DNA of 64,000 nucleotides from Paenibacillus albiflavus (lineage in GTDB: Bacteria; Bacillota; Bacilli; Paenibacillales; NBRC-103111): NCBI RefSeq assembly GCF_004344915.1, contig NZ_SKFG01000001.1:434001-498000 (forward strand). Direction: 5' to 3'. A program made the translations under genes and the position numbers. Below the pieces are notes generated by a model. That model had not been told where the DNA came from, made no database searches, and saw only the letters and a list, made by a program, of their open reading frames with translations. Shown here piece after piece: positions 35,406 to 44,445 of the stretch (position 1 is its first letter; each line of letters begins with the position of its first letter).

Positions 35406-37355
35406 TTATTTCTTCACTTTGAGCATACTCAGAATCGCACTGATCGCTTCCGAACGTGTTGCAAATCCATTGGAATCAAATATATGCTGTGGAATGCCAC
35501 CGACAATAATAATCCCATTCTGCTCAGCAGTTGTTGCAGCAGCTCTTACCCAATCAGGAATTCGACTATCATCTTCATATCCTGATGTGGGCTTCGTCTC
35601 CAATATTAAGCCAGAAGCTCGAATAACCATAGATGCCATTTCAGCGTGTGTAATATTGTCATTCGGTCGGAATGTGTTGTCTGGATAACCCTTAATAAAG
35701 CCTAAATTCACTGCAGCTGCAACCGACGGAGCAGCCCACGATCCGATATTGCTTATATCCTTAAAGGTGAGCGCTTTGCTCACTTCTGCTGCCTTAATTC
35801 CCTTGATGAGCATGACAGTAAATTCAGCTCGGGTAACATTTGCATCAGGCCTGAATGTACCGTCTGGATAACCACGAACAATTTCTTTTTTAGCCCCCTC
35901 TATAATAGCAGAAGCAGCCCAATTGCCAGCAGTATCTATAAAAGAAGGTGACGAAACCGTTGCTTCCTTTACAGTTACTGTACATTCGGCAATAAAACCT
36001 CCATCGTCAGTTTGCACACTAATCTTAGCTGTTCCAGGAGTCAAACCTGTCACTTTACCAACATTATCGACTGCTGCAACAGTAGGATTGCTGCTTTGCC
36101 AATGGACCTTCTTGTTTAATGCGCTTCTAGGAGATACGTCGGCAATTAACGTACTGTTGTCACCTTTGTTCAAATTCAAGGTTGTTGGACTTAATGACAC
36201 AGTACTTACAGTATAATTACCTAACGCATGCAAAATGCCTTTGGTATCCTTTACATACACAGAATCGTTAAGACCGATAAGGGGCGTACTCACTAAATTG
36301 TCGCCTAAATCATACGTATATTTAACTGATTTATTTGGATTTATGGCATACAAATATCGGCTACCCGTATGACTGTAGATCATTCCTGTGGAATCAGTCG
36401 CGCCTGATTTAAATACGTATCCTTTCTCAGGCAAAGTCCATTTGAGCGAACCGTCTGGATTTACAGCATATAGATTCCTTTTTGCTGAACTGATATAAAT
36501 TGTTCCGTTACTTCCTACAACTGGACTTGCATAGGTAGATTCACTAAACGTAGTGCTCCATTGCTTAGACCCATCTGGCGATATTGCATACAGCTCATTG
36601 TCTGACGCAAAATATATAGTTCCTTTTGGCCCTAGAGTTGGTGAAGCAAGAATATCTTTGTTCGCCTCAAACTCCCATTTTTTGGTCCCATTCGGTTTAA
36701 GTGCCAAGAGCTTGGTGTCAGAATTCATATAGATAGTCCCATCACTACCTACCATTACATTTTCAAATCCTAGAGAGTCCTTTAAACGATAAGACCATTT
36801 AAGTGTTTTATCAGATTCTAGAGCCACAAGCTGATCGATACTTCCCCCATGAAACACGGTATAGATTGTACCATCTGGACCAAAGGCAGGAGCTGTTCGA
36901 AAGTTCGAATGTGGATCACCATTATCGATTTTGAAAATCCATTTGCCCGTGCCATCGGGATTTATCGCATGAAGTTCTTTTAACGTTGCAGCATAAATCG
37001 TCTGAGTGTCATCAACCGAAATCGCAATAATTTCCCCACCAGCGTTATAGTTCCATCTGTTCGTACCTTCTAAATTGATTGCTGTTAAGTACTTATACTC
37101 CGTTCCCATATAGACGGTCCCATCAGAACCAACTGCTGGTTCCGACCAGCCTATCTGCTTAAGATCATATTCCCAAGCAAGCGATAATTTCTTGTTTAGC
37201 TGTAGAATTGAAGGATCCAGTTTGATCGGTATCGTAAGATCTGGTTTTACCTCAATAGGATCTGCCAGAACTGATCGCAGGGGTAATACATTTAAGCTAA
37301 CCATAACAATTAGCCCCAACCCCACTAATCGTTTGGAAATTAAATTCACAATCAT
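35406..37355 (-). CDS. secreted beta-propeller protein with Ig-like and SLH anchoring domains
   Basis: Domain order in 649 residues: signal peptide (1-31, cleaving after VLADP region), a PQQ-like beta-propeller (about 45-385) built from repeats of the form DGTIYMGS...LYAINPDGSLKW, a bacterial Ig-like group 2 domain (about 386-465, with LNLNKGDNSTLIADVSP and GKVTGLTPGTAKISV), and three S-layer-homology repeats (about 470-645, with GYPDGTFRPDANVTRAEF and GYPDNTFRPNDNITHAEM). SLH repeats hold the protein to pyruvylated wall polymer. No cofactor-binding or catalytic residues are visible, so a structural or binding role is likely. It leads a two-gene unit with the lipoprotein. Confidence 0.88.
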   Translation of the reverse strand: MIVNLISKRLVGLGLIVMVSLNVLPLRSVLADPIEVKPDLTIPIKLDPSILQLNKKLSLAWEYDLKQIGWSEPAVGSDGTVYMGTEYKYLTAINLEGTNRWNYNAGGEIIAISVDDTQTIYAATLKELHAINPDGTGKWIFKIDNGDPHSNFRTAPAFGPDGTIYTVFHGGSIDQLVALESDKTLKWSYRLKDSLGFENVMVGSDGTIYMNSDTKLLALKPNGTKKWEFEANKDILASPTLGPKGTIYFASDNELYAISPDGSKQWSTTFSESTYASPVVGSNGTIYISSAKRNLYAVNPDGSLKWTLPEKGYVFKSGATDSTGMIYSHTGSRYLYAINPNKSVKYTYDLGDNLVSTPLIGLNDSVYVKDTKGILHALGNYTVSTVSLSPTTLNLNKGDNSTLIADVSPRSALNKKVHWQSSNPTVAAVDNVGKVTGLTPGTAKISVQTDDGGFIAECTVTVKEATVSSPSFIDTAGNWAASAIIEGAKKEIVRGYPDGTFRPDANVTRAEFTVMLIKGIKAAEVSKALTFKDISNIGSWAAPSVAAAVNLGFIKGYPDNTFRPNDNITHAEMASMVIRASGLILETKPTSGYEDDSRIPDWVRAAATTAEQNGIIIVGGIPQHIFDSNGFATRSEAISAILSMLKVKK

Positions 37356-37422
37356 TCACCACCTTGAGCAATGTATCTATTCATATGCAGGTAGGCTTGA
37401 TTTATTGACTCGATCTCGAAAC

Positions 37423-37457
37423 AAAAAGAGCCGATTCTTGATAGCATATCGGCTCTT
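37423..37457 (-). terminator. terminator after the APH-GNAT fusion gene
   Basis: AAGAGCCGAT pairs with ATCGGCTCTT (10 bp). Read leftward it is followed by TTTTTGTTTCG. It lies 60 bases past the fusion gene stop. Confidence 0.85.
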
Positions 37458-37517
37458 ATAGATTAATTATTGTAAATAATGACACATAAACTTCTCGCAA
37501 CAATAATATGGAATAGG

Positions 37518-38987
37518 CTAATAATTTACGTCCTCTCTCAAAATCCCGTAAATCTCTAAATCCACTACACCCTTACCTGTCCATATCTCCGTTTGCCTTA
37601 ATGTCCCTTCCTTCATGAAACCGTTCTTAAGTAATACACGTCCGGAAGCGATGTTGCCTGGCATGACTTCTGCGAGAATGCGATTCACTTGGACTTGCTC
37701 GAATAAGAATTCAATTAACAAAGCAACAGCTTCAGTCGCAATTCCTTTCCCCCAATAAGGTTCTGCTAAATAATAACCTATTGAAACAGATCCAACTTTG
37801 ACATTAAAATTCCATGCTTCCACGATACCCATCAGCTTATCTCGGTCCTGATTGCTGAATATTCCCCATTTAATCTTCGTTCTTTTCATAAAGTCACGTT
37901 CAAAATGGCCGATCATGTTCTTGACCGCTTCTTTATTCTTCCTTGGCATGATGCCACAAAATTCAAATACAAGATCATTGCTGTAAATCGCATGCAAATC
38001 ATCCAAATGACAGAGTTCAATAGGTTTGAGCAATAATGCTGCAGATTCTAATATTGGGAACCGATCAAACACAGCATTCAGATCCATTGCTTGATTCTCT
38101 CTTGTCTGATTAGCTGCAGGAAACTCATCAAATTCATAAGCTCTTAGCATTGGATTGCTGTTTTTGATCCTCTTTACTTTATCCCATGTATTTACATAAA
38201 CTGGAACTCCTGAGCATCTGTTTAAAAGAATCCATCTGATCAAGGCAAACGCTTCAAATAAATCTAATTCAGATTGTTCGATTATGTGCTCCTGCAGATA
38301 GGTAAAGCGAAAAGAGGAAACTACTCCTGGATTAAGGTAGATTTTCAGTAAAATTAACGCCCATGCAAAATCATATCGGGAGTCCCCAAGCTGTACGTTC
38401 GTCCAATCGATAACGGCTAAATGCCCGTCTTTCTCTACAATGTTGTTAAAATGATAATCTCCATGTATGAGACGATCTTGTCTGAATTGCGTTTGCTTTT
38501 CAAGTTCTGTAATCGCTTGTAATAAATCTGGATGTTCATTCGCACCCTGGAAAAAGTAATGGATTAATTCATAACTAGGCAAAAATGAACCCATTTCTCC
38601 ATCCACTATTACTTGATGTATTTGAGACAAAATCCGAGCTGCTTCTGAGGCTGCTGCCGCATTGATCGACTGTGTGGGACCGCCATCGTAGCTTGTTAAC
38701 AAGACTTTATCTCCACTGCCGTTTACTCCCCAACCGATGGGACGAGAGACATTGAGCCCTTGCTCAGATAGCATGCTTAGTAGTCGATATTGAAGTGAAA
38801 TATTAGGTCTAGATTCCTTGTTCCACACTTTAAGCACATAGCTCTCCTGGTTGTAATTAAGCCTAATAACCTCTGCTTCAAAGCCTTGATTTAACGTTTC
38901 GACTTCGATTCGTTCTTCTTGAGCCAATAGAGTGTTTAGAATTGCATCCTGCTCTTTCCATGAAATGGATGTAATTGGATTATTCAT
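37518..38987 (-). CDS. fusion of an APH-like kinase and a RimJ-type acetyltransferase
   Basis: The first 300 residues are an aminoglycoside-phosphotransferase-like kinase with the Brenner motif LIHGDYHFNNIV and metal site LAVIDWTNVQLGD. Residues about 325-489 are a RimJ/RimL-type GNAT (SIGYYLAEPYWGKGIATEAV with the acetyl-CoA loop, then ASGRVLLKNGF and MKEGTLRQTEIW). Both halves look intact. AAC(6')-APH(2'') of Gram-positives has the reverse order, so this is not that enzyme. The substrate could be an antibiotic or a cell metabolite. ATG 38987 is chosen (AAGGAG 9 bases upstream) over the frame start at 39008. Confidence 0.8.
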   Translation of the reverse strand: MNNPITSISWKEQDAILNTLLAQEERIEVETLNQGFEAEVIRLNYNQESYVLKVWNKESRPNISLQYRLLSMLSEQGLNVSRPIGWGVNGSGDKVLLTSYDGGPTQSINAAAASEAARILSQIHQVIVDGEMGSFLPSYELIHYFFQGANEHPDLLQAITELEKQTQFRQDRLIHGDYHFNNIVEKDGHLAVIDWTNVQLGDSRYDFAWALILLKIYLNPGVVSSFRFTYLQEHIIEQSELDLFEAFALIRWILLNRCSGVPVYVNTWDKVKRIKNSNPMLRAYEFDEFPAANQTRENQAMDLNAVFDRFPILESAALLLKPIELCHLDDLHAIYSNDLVFEFCGIMPRKNKEAVKNMIGHFERDFMKRTKIKWGIFSNQDRDKLMGIVEAWNFNVKVGSVSIGYYLAEPYWGKGIATEAVALLIEFLFEQVQVNRILAEVMPGNIASGRVLLKNGFMKEGTLRQTEIWTGKGVVDLEIYGILREDVNY

Positions 38988-39148
38988 TCGATAGCGCTCC
39001 TTAATCAAATGTTACATAAAGCCGGAACCATGATTTTTTTACTATCTCTATAAATATATGGAATCTTCTAACAAAAAGCAACGAGCCATAAGATCTATGC
39101 TTATTAATCTAGCAGCTAGCATATAGATAAGTTAGGAGGCGATTTATC

Positions 39149-39649
39149 ATGTGGGAGCTTGTCAATGAAGAGATTATAGACTTGCAGCAGCAAGGCAATC
39201 ACTATATCAAAACCTGTATTGCACAAGATGACACGATCGTTATTTTATACCATCCTCTATTCTATAAGCATTCTATTTTTGCCAGACTCATTAAGCCTAA
39301 CGGCACACGAACATCCGAGTTTCAAGGTGATCTCAAATTATTCGCGATCAAAGGGATGAACAATCAATATGAACTGCTTCATCTATTCATCCGACAAGAA
39401 GATCGCAATAAAGGATATGGCACGATTCTCATGAATGAATTAATCGCGTGCGCTCGCAAAAGATGCTTTAATTATATCGAAGGAAACTTACGTAATATCG
39501 ATGATGAATCAGATGGTAAGCTCCTTCATTTTTACGGGTGCAAATTTGGTTTTCATATCGATAAGAATCGCAACATAAGGTGGGATAACCCGAATCAAGT
39601 TACTTTAAATTACTTGGAACATAATGCGTATAATAGGCATCCTTCGTAA
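39149..39649 (+). CDS. GNAT family acetyltransferase
   Basis: The 166-residue protein has a GNAT core in the middle: YELLHLFIRQEDRNKGYGTI and LMNELIACARKRCFNYIEG, where RNKGYG is the acetyl-CoA loop, then LLHFYGCKFGFHID. The substrate is unknown. GGAGG lies 10 bases upstream of the ATG. The end overlaps the convergent phosphoesterase gene by 50 bases. Confidence 0.8.
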   Translation: MWELVNEEIIDLQQQGNHYIKTCIAQDDTIVILYHPLFYKHSIFARLIKPNGTRTSEFQGDLKLFAIKGMNNQYELLHLFIRQEDRNKGYGTILMNELIACARKRCFNYIEGNLRNIDDESDGKLLHFYGCKFGFHIDKNRNIRWDNPNQVTLNYLEHNAYNRHPS

Positions 39650-40313
39650 TCTCTAAACAGTTGAGCTGATTGCCAAAACAGCAGCCACCATCAATTGCAA
39701 TCTTATCTTCATCGAAGAAAATATCAGCAGTCTCTTGCAAATAAATTGTCGGTGTATGACCGAATACGACTTTCTTACTCAGGCCTGTTGGATTCTTAAA
39801 GAACGGTTCACGTATCCATAAGAAATCCTTTAATGCGGTTTGCTTCCAATCCTCACAGGTTGGATCTATTCCTGCATGCACATAAATATGCTTGTCATCC
39901 TCATAATAATAAGGCAGTCCATTCAAGAAATCCAAATGTTCCGAATAATGCTCGGCAACATACTCCTTCGCCTCGACATAACGATCGAAGCTATAATTCC
40001 CCGCGAACCATTCCCATCCACAGAAGCTTTCTAATGTGGTCATACCACCATTTCTCAAAAAACGACTATCTTGACCATTGCATACTGCATCTACAAGCAT
40101 TTGGTCATGATTTCCTCTTAGAGCTAATACACCAAGTGTTTCAACAAGAAGCATTACCTGCTCCAGCACTTCCTTACTCTTCGGTCCACGATCCGTATAA
40201 TCGCCAAGAAGTACTAATTGATCTTCTTTCGAGTTATAATTAACTTTACTTAATAGTTGATTGAATTCTTGATAACAGCCATGAATATCACTTATCACTA
40301 ATGTTCTCTTCAT
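39600..40313 (-). CDS. metallophosphoesterase of the PrpE/ApaH type
   Basis: The 237-residue protein shows the full two-metal phosphoesterase set: VISDIHGCYQEF (DxH), LLGDYTDRGPKS (GDxxDRG), ALRGNHDQML (GNHD), HIYVHAGIDPT and VVFGHTPTIYLQ (GHTP). Relatives act on protein phosphoserine/threonine or on diadenosine tetraphosphate. The specific substrate cannot be told from sequence. It is a single gene. Confidence 0.85.
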   Translation of the reverse strand: MKRTLVISDIHGCYQEFNQLLSKVNYNSKEDQLVLLGDYTDRGPKSKEVLEQVMLLVETLGVLALRGNHDQMLVDAVCNGQDSRFLRNGGMTTLESFCGWEWFAGNYSFDRYVEAKEYVAEHYSEHLDFLNGLPYYYEDDKHIYVHAGIDPTCEDWKQTALKDFLWIREPFFKNPTGLSKKVVFGHTPTIYLQETADIFFDEDKIAIDGGCCFGNQLNCLEITKDAYYTHYVPSNLK

Positions 40314-40428
40314 CTGCCACCCTCACCCCGTAATAAGATCTCCTTCGACCATAATAGCAAGAAAACAGATGATTTGATAAGACTTTTTTGTTAAAGTCAC
40401 CTATAAGATGACAACTGAAGGATGGTTA

Positions 40429-41004
40429 ATGATCATGATCAATGATACACAGCTTTCATTTGATGAAATGTGGGACATCATTCTGGCATGCGACAGCTCC
40501 TATGATGGCTTATTCTTTACCGCGGTCAAAACAACCAGGATCTACTGCCGTCCTTCCTGTAAATCCAGAAAGCCGCACAAGCATAATGTTGAATTCTACC
40601 TTCAAATAAATGAAGCCGAAAATGCTGGATACCGCGCCTGTAAACGATGTCAGCCTAATGTCCATCTAACACCTCAAGCTGAACTTGTTTCAGATACAAT
40701 GGCCTACTTGCTGCACAACTATAAACAAAAGCTCTTGCTGCAAGATATCGCAACACATGTTGGAATCAGCGCCTATTATCTAGAAAGACTTTTTAAGCAA
40801 CACACAACGCTAACACCTCGAGCCTATCTGGAGAAAATTAGAGTTGATAAAGCCGCACACTTACTGCGTAATAGTGACCTAACCAATTTGGAAATAGCTT
40901 ATGAAGCTGGTTTCCAAAGTCCATCGATTTTCTACAAAGCCTTCCGAACACTTAAACAATGTTCACCAAGTGAGTATCGGGAGCAGATTGGAGGAATCTC
41001 ATGA
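40429..41004 (+). CDS. adaA: AdaA-like methylphosphotriester-DNA methyltransferase and AraC-type activator
   Basis: The N-terminal Ada zinc domain has Cys40, Cys44, Cys71 and Cys74 (IYCRPSC and CKRC). Counting from the in-frame ATG six bases later they become 38, 42, 69 and 72, exactly the E. coli Ada numbering, with Cys38 as methyl acceptor. The C-terminal half is an AraC HTH (LLLQDIATHVGISAYYLERLF, then IAYEAGFQSPSIFYKAFR). Methylation by phosphotriester damage turns the protein into an activator of repair genes, here alkA and ogt downstream. AAGGA lies 6 bases before ATG 40429; the open frame begins at 40408. It overlaps alkA by 4 bases. Confidence 0.9.
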   Translation: MIMINDTQLSFDEMWDIILACDSSYDGLFFTAVKTTRIYCRPSCKSRKPHKHNVEFYLQINEAENAGYRACKRCQPNVHLTPQAELVSDTMAYLLHNYKQKLLLQDIATHVGISAYYLERLFKQHTTLTPRAYLEKIRVDKAAHLLRNSDLTNLEIAYEAGFQSPSIFYKAFRTLKQCSPSEYREQIGGIS

Positions 41005-41906
41005 ACTGGAGTGACCATCAATCTTATATTGAGATCGTACCACCTCCCGAATTCAGTTATAAAGAATGCTTTGTCTATTTGGACCGATCCAAACAAGAAA
41101 ACTTACATCAGATTCACAATGAAAGGTTAATCAAGCTAATCTCAATAGACGGTACCCCTATTTTACTGATCATCAGCTTTGTGGAGCTCATGATACGTGT
41201 TGATTTTCCACTTGGTATACCATCAGCTCATGCACGTTCCGCTGTAGCTTCTTATGTATGGGATTTATTCGATTTAGACACGAATCTAAGCCAATTTTAT
41301 GAACAAGCAGTCCAAGATTCCATTCTGCAACCACTAGTAAATCGGTACTATGGTCTGCGTATCGTCCAAATTTCTGACTTATTTGAAGCATTAACTTGGG
41401 CGATTATGGGACAGCAGATTAATTTAACCTTCGCCTATACTTTAAAGAGCAGATTCGTTGAACGATTTGGTGAAAGTTTAACATTTGGCGATGATGTCTA
41501 CTGGTTATTCCCCACTTATGATCGAATTGCACAACTGAATATTGATGAACTCAGGGAAATGCAATTTACTTCAAGAAAAGCAGAATATGTGATTGGAGTA
41601 GCAAAGGAAATGTGTTCTGGCAACTTATCCAGAGAAAGCTTATTGGCGATGAAAGACCCTAAGCTCATACATCAAGCCTTGACGTCAATCAGAGGAATAG
41701 GCGCATGGACGGCAGATTATGTCATGATGAAATGCCTGCATAACACGTCAGCTTTCCCAATAACCGATGTTGGACTCCACAATGCACTAAAGCTGCAGCT
41801 CGAAATGGATCGCAAACCAACCTTAGACGAGATTAAGCAATACGCCGCTCATTGGGATGGATGGCAAGCTTATGCTACTTTTTACTTATGGAGGTCTTTA
41901 CTATGA
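41001..41906 (+). CDS. alkA: DNA-3-methyladenine glycosylase II (AlkA)
   Basis: The N-terminal beta domain is typical of AlkA, and the HhH-GPD domain shows LTWAIMGQQINLTFAYTL, the hairpin IRGIGAWTADYVMMK and the catalytic Asp256 in FPITDVGL. It removes alkylated bases such as 3-methyladenine. It overlaps adaA by 4 bases and ogt by 4 bases (ATGA), forming a compact alkylation-response operon. Confidence 0.92.
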   Translation: MNWSDHQSYIEIVPPPEFSYKECFVYLDRSKQENLHQIHNERLIKLISIDGTPILLIISFVELMIRVDFPLGIPSAHARSAVASYVWDLFDLDTNLSQFYEQAVQDSILQPLVNRYYGLRIVQISDLFEALTWAIMGQQINLTFAYTLKSRFVERFGESLTFGDDVYWLFPTYDRIAQLNIDELREMQFTSRKAEYVIGVAKEMCSGNLSRESLLAMKDPKLIHQALTSIRGIGAWTADYVMMKCLHNTSAFPITDVGLHNALKLQLEMDRKPTLDEIKQYAAHWDGWQAYATFYLWRSLL

Positions 41907-42385
41907 GCAAGCACTACATTGCTTATTACGAATCGCCGATAGGAACTATTGAGATTATCAGTACAGATACAACCATTTGTTCCATTATGTTTTGTGATGG
42001 GAAACAAGCTCAATTGAATGAACAGCAGAATTTGCCGAAAGTTATCCACGACTGTTACGATGAGCTTGATCACTATTTTAAAGGTGAGCGCCGGGAATTT
42101 ACAGTTCCCTATGTCCTGAATGGGACTAGCTTTCAACAAACCGTATGGAACGCGCTAATTACGATTCCATATGGACAAACGGCTAACTATCAAGATATTG
42201 CCGTTGCAATCGATAATCGTAAAGCGGTCCGTGCGGTAGGCAGTGCGAATGGAAAGAATAAGCTATCCATCATTGTGCCTTGCCATAGAGTTATAGGTTC
42301 GGATGGCAGCTTAACCGGCTATGCGGGCGGTTTATGGAGGAAAGAATGGTTGCTCCAACATGAGCAGCTGCACTTCATTTCATGA
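41903..42385 (+). CDS. ogt: methylated-DNA-protein-cysteine methyltransferase (Ogt/AdaB)
   Basis: From ATG 41903 (GGAGG 9 bases upstream, overlapping the alkA stop) the 160-residue protein contains VWNALITIPYGQTANYQDIA, RAVGSANGKN and the active-site IVPCHRVIGSDGSLTGYAGG with acceptor Cys127. It transfers methyl groups from O6-methylguanine to itself. It is the last gene of the adaA-alkA-ogt operon and is closed by a strong terminator. Confidence 0.94.
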   Translation: MSKHYIAYYESPIGTIEIISTDTTICSIMFCDGKQAQLNEQQNLPKVIHDCYDELDHYFKGERREFTVPYVLNGTSFQQTVWNALITIPYGQTANYQDIAVAIDNRKAVRAVGSANGKNKLSIIVPCHRVIGSDGSLTGYAGGLWRKEWLLQHEQLHFIS

Positions 42386-42424
42386 AAAAAGAAGGGTCAA
42401 GATGATGGTCTTGACCCTTCTTTT
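42385..42424. terminator. strong bidirectional terminator
   Basis: GAAGGGTCAAGA pairs perfectly with TCTTGACCCTTC (12 bp, 6-base loop), with A6 on one side and T4 on the other. It serves both ogt and the convergent DUF421 gene. Confidence 0.92.
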
Positions 42425-43283
42425 AACGTGTTAAGATTGGTTTTAAATCCTGAATTATTTGATTAAGCTGAATTGATACCTCTTCATACATCTGTTTCGC
42501 TGATTGATTGCTCGATGTTAAAGAATACATCTCGAGATCCGCTTCGCATTTTTTCAGTTCTGCATAAAGTTGTGCTTTACTTTGTGGAAGGGGAACTGAA
42601 ATTTTATCGTCATATGTATCGATATACAATTGATTATAAGCATCCACTTGAGCGAGAAGCACATTATTCAGCAATAATCCCTGTTTATTCAACTCGGTAT
42701 TTAACCACTCACGTGTCAGTCCGACGGTCCTTAGCGATTCATCCAATATTTGTCCATCCATAATGACACATTGAGGCTCCTGCTCAGGTGCAACTTTAAT
42801 CCCAAGGTGCTTAGGCGTTAAAGGCATGGTTTCTTTCTTTAGCAATACATTGATGTCCCCACTCGGCTCCATAATGGCGAATTCAACATCAGCCAATTTA
42901 AATGCCTTATTTTTACGCAATGATTCCATCAGTTCATCTGTTGAAAGTCGTTCCGTCTTCAGATTATCCTCCAGTATTTTACCATCCTTTACAAGAACCG
43001 TTGCCTTGCCATCGATAAAAGTCCTAGCACGTTTGCTTTTTAACTGAAGATACTCAATCCCTAGAGATAAAACGACCCATACCAAAATTGCAATTATGCC
43101 TAAATACCACTTCGCATTCAAATTCAATGAGATATAAGCAGTTAAAGCACCAATTGAAATCCCTGTTATATATTCAAAAAGGGATAACTGCGATACCTGC
43201 CTCTTCCCTAACAATTTGGTCACTACAAAAATTGACAATATTGCAATTACGGTTCGCCACACAATCGTTAGAGCTTCATACAC
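42423..43283 (-). CDS. DUF421 (YetF/YcaP-like) membrane protein
   Basis: Three N-terminal membrane segments (VWRTVIAILSIFVVTKLLGK with the GKRQVSQLSLFEYITGI motif) precede the cytoplasmic YetF C-terminal domain (RTFIDGKATVLVKDGKI, LMESLRKNKAFKLADVEFAI) and a further C-terminal region of about 100 residues. Bacillus relatives are linked to spores, but the biochemical role is unknown. It is a single leftward gene. Confidence 0.82.
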   Translation of the reverse strand: MYEALTIVWRTVIAILSIFVVTKLLGKRQVSQLSLFEYITGISIGALTAYISLNLNAKWYLGIIAILVWVVLSLGIEYLQLKSKRARTFIDGKATVLVKDGKILEDNLKTERLSTDELMESLRKNKAFKLADVEFAIMEPSGDINVLLKKETMPLTPKHLGIKVAPEQEPQCVIMDGQILDESLRTVGLTREWLNTELNKQGLLLNNVLLAQVDAYNQLYIDTYDDKISVPLPQSKAQLYAELKKCEADLEMYSLTSSNQSAKQMYEEVSIQLNQIIQDLKPILTR

Positions 43284-43491
43284 AATAACCCCTCCTGTTA
43301 AACTTATTTAACAGTAATGAGTATTCCTCATCAAATTAGCTTCCTATTCATCTAATTTATAGACAAATCAATCTTGATAAGTTAATAGATATTTCACAAG
43401 AAATGGCGATGGCAGTGACATTTTTTATATCTTTAAACATATTGCATGTGATAACATATTTGCACAAATTTAGTTCTCAAAGGTGGTTTGT
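43284..43491. other. intergenic interval
   Basis: This A+T-rich divergent region lies between the DUF421 gene and a small rightward gene. It must hold promoters in both directions, but no element strong enough to assign is seen. Confidence 0.4.
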
Positions 43492-43689
43492 ATGCCTAAA
43501 AAGGTTTTAAGAAGTCAATCTGTGCAGTACCCTTACAAGGTTCAACTAAACAAGACTAAAGTGATAACTCGAGATGGAGTAGGTACAGTAACACAGCAAA
43601 AGTCAGAGTGGCTATTCGTCAAGCTTGACCATTCTGACCGTACCGTTCGCACGAATATTTTTTATGCAGAACTTATTGAAACGATCTAA
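43492..43689 (+). CDS. small basic hypothetical protein (65 aa)
   Basis: ATG 43492 has AGGTGG about 6 bases upstream; the frame is open 9 bases further. The product begins PKKVLRSQSVQYPYKVQLNK and ends TNIFYAELIETI; its beta-strand-like pattern (WLFVKLDHSDRTVR) suggests a small barrel. No family is recognised. It is followed by a terminator, so it appears to be a real single gene. Confidence 0.6.
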   Translation: MPKKVLRSQSVQYPYKVQLNKTKVITRDGVGTVTQQKSEWLFVKLDHSDRTVRTNIFYAELIETI

Positions 43690-43717
43690 CACTTCATCCT
43701 TACATATCTATTTAACG

Positions 43718-43762
43718 AACAAGCAGTCGTCTCTATAACAAAGACAACTGCTTGTTTGTTTT
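43718..43762 (+). terminator. terminator after the 65-residue gene
   Basis: AACAAGCAGT-GTCT pairs with AGAC-ACTGCTTGTT with one bulged base on each side, followed by TGTTTT. Confidence 0.82.
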
Positions 43763-43831
43763 CGCATAAAACACCTTTTTTAGAGAAAAATAAGACCTAA
43801 AGTAAGATTAATCAATGGGGTGTATACGGCA

Positions 43832-44401
43832 ATGCTTAGACAAACGGATAAAGCCAGACAGTTTGACGAACTTATGAAACAGAATGAAATGCTGATGAAT
43901 GCCCTAAAGAATGCTAATCATTTATTAGAGCAAATGGATTCGAAAGGTTCTCAAAGTCAACAGCAAAGCAGTGATCAACAAGCCAATCAGCAATCTAACG
44001 GGCAGGAAAACCAGCAGAATTCGAATCAACAACAAGACAATAACAATAGCTCGGACAGCTCAAATCAACAATCAAGCGGGTCTGGACAATCAAATCAAGA
44101 TCAATCTGGGCAGCAAGGCCAACAAAATGATCAACAAGGTCAATGCTCCAATCAAAATGATCAACAAGGGAATCAAGGCCAACAGAATAATAATTCCTCA
44201 CAGCCTAATCAACTTGCTAACGATTTATTGCAACTAAAAGACTTAGTCGCACAGTTAGAGTCCAAAACTGCATCCTATGTATCGAATCAAACAGGCAAAT
44301 CACTTACGGAGAAAGATGTCGTCGGTTTAGTGCTGAACATAATGGATGGAATGGTTGATTGGGCGGCAGATTACGTTACCCAAGCTAGCAAAAGTAATTG
44401 A
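43832..44401 (+). CDS. Q/N/S-rich low-complexity protein with helical ends
   Basis: ATG 43832 is preferred over GTG 43820, which lies inside the GGGG-containing ribosome binding region. The 189-residue product has an N-terminal helix (LRQTDKARQFDELMKQNEML), a central tract of about 95 residues made almost only of Gln, Asn, Ser, Gly and Asp, and a C-terminal helical domain (LANDLLQLKDLVAQLESKT, then VVGLVLNIMDGMVDWAADYV). The single Cys lies in the tract. There is no signal peptide. The tract should be disordered; coat-like or assembly roles are conceivable, but no family is recognised. Confidence 0.6.
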   Translation: MLRQTDKARQFDELMKQNEMLMNALKNANHLLEQMDSKGSQSQQQSSDQQANQQSNGQENQQNSNQQQDNNNSSDSSNQQSSGSGQSNQDQSGQQGQQNDQQGQCSNQNDQQGNQGQQNNNSSQPNQLANDLLQLKDLVAQLESKTASYVSNQTGKSLTEKDVVGLVLNIMDGMVDWAADYVTQASKSN

Positions 44402-44445
44402 AAATAATGGCATAAAATGGAACAAGGCCATATGCAACACAAATA

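Noticed and set aside
43971-44237. Overlapping frame rich in Ile/Asn inside the Q-rich gene
   Set aside because: It is the frame-shifted reading of CAA/AAT repeats, not an independent gene.
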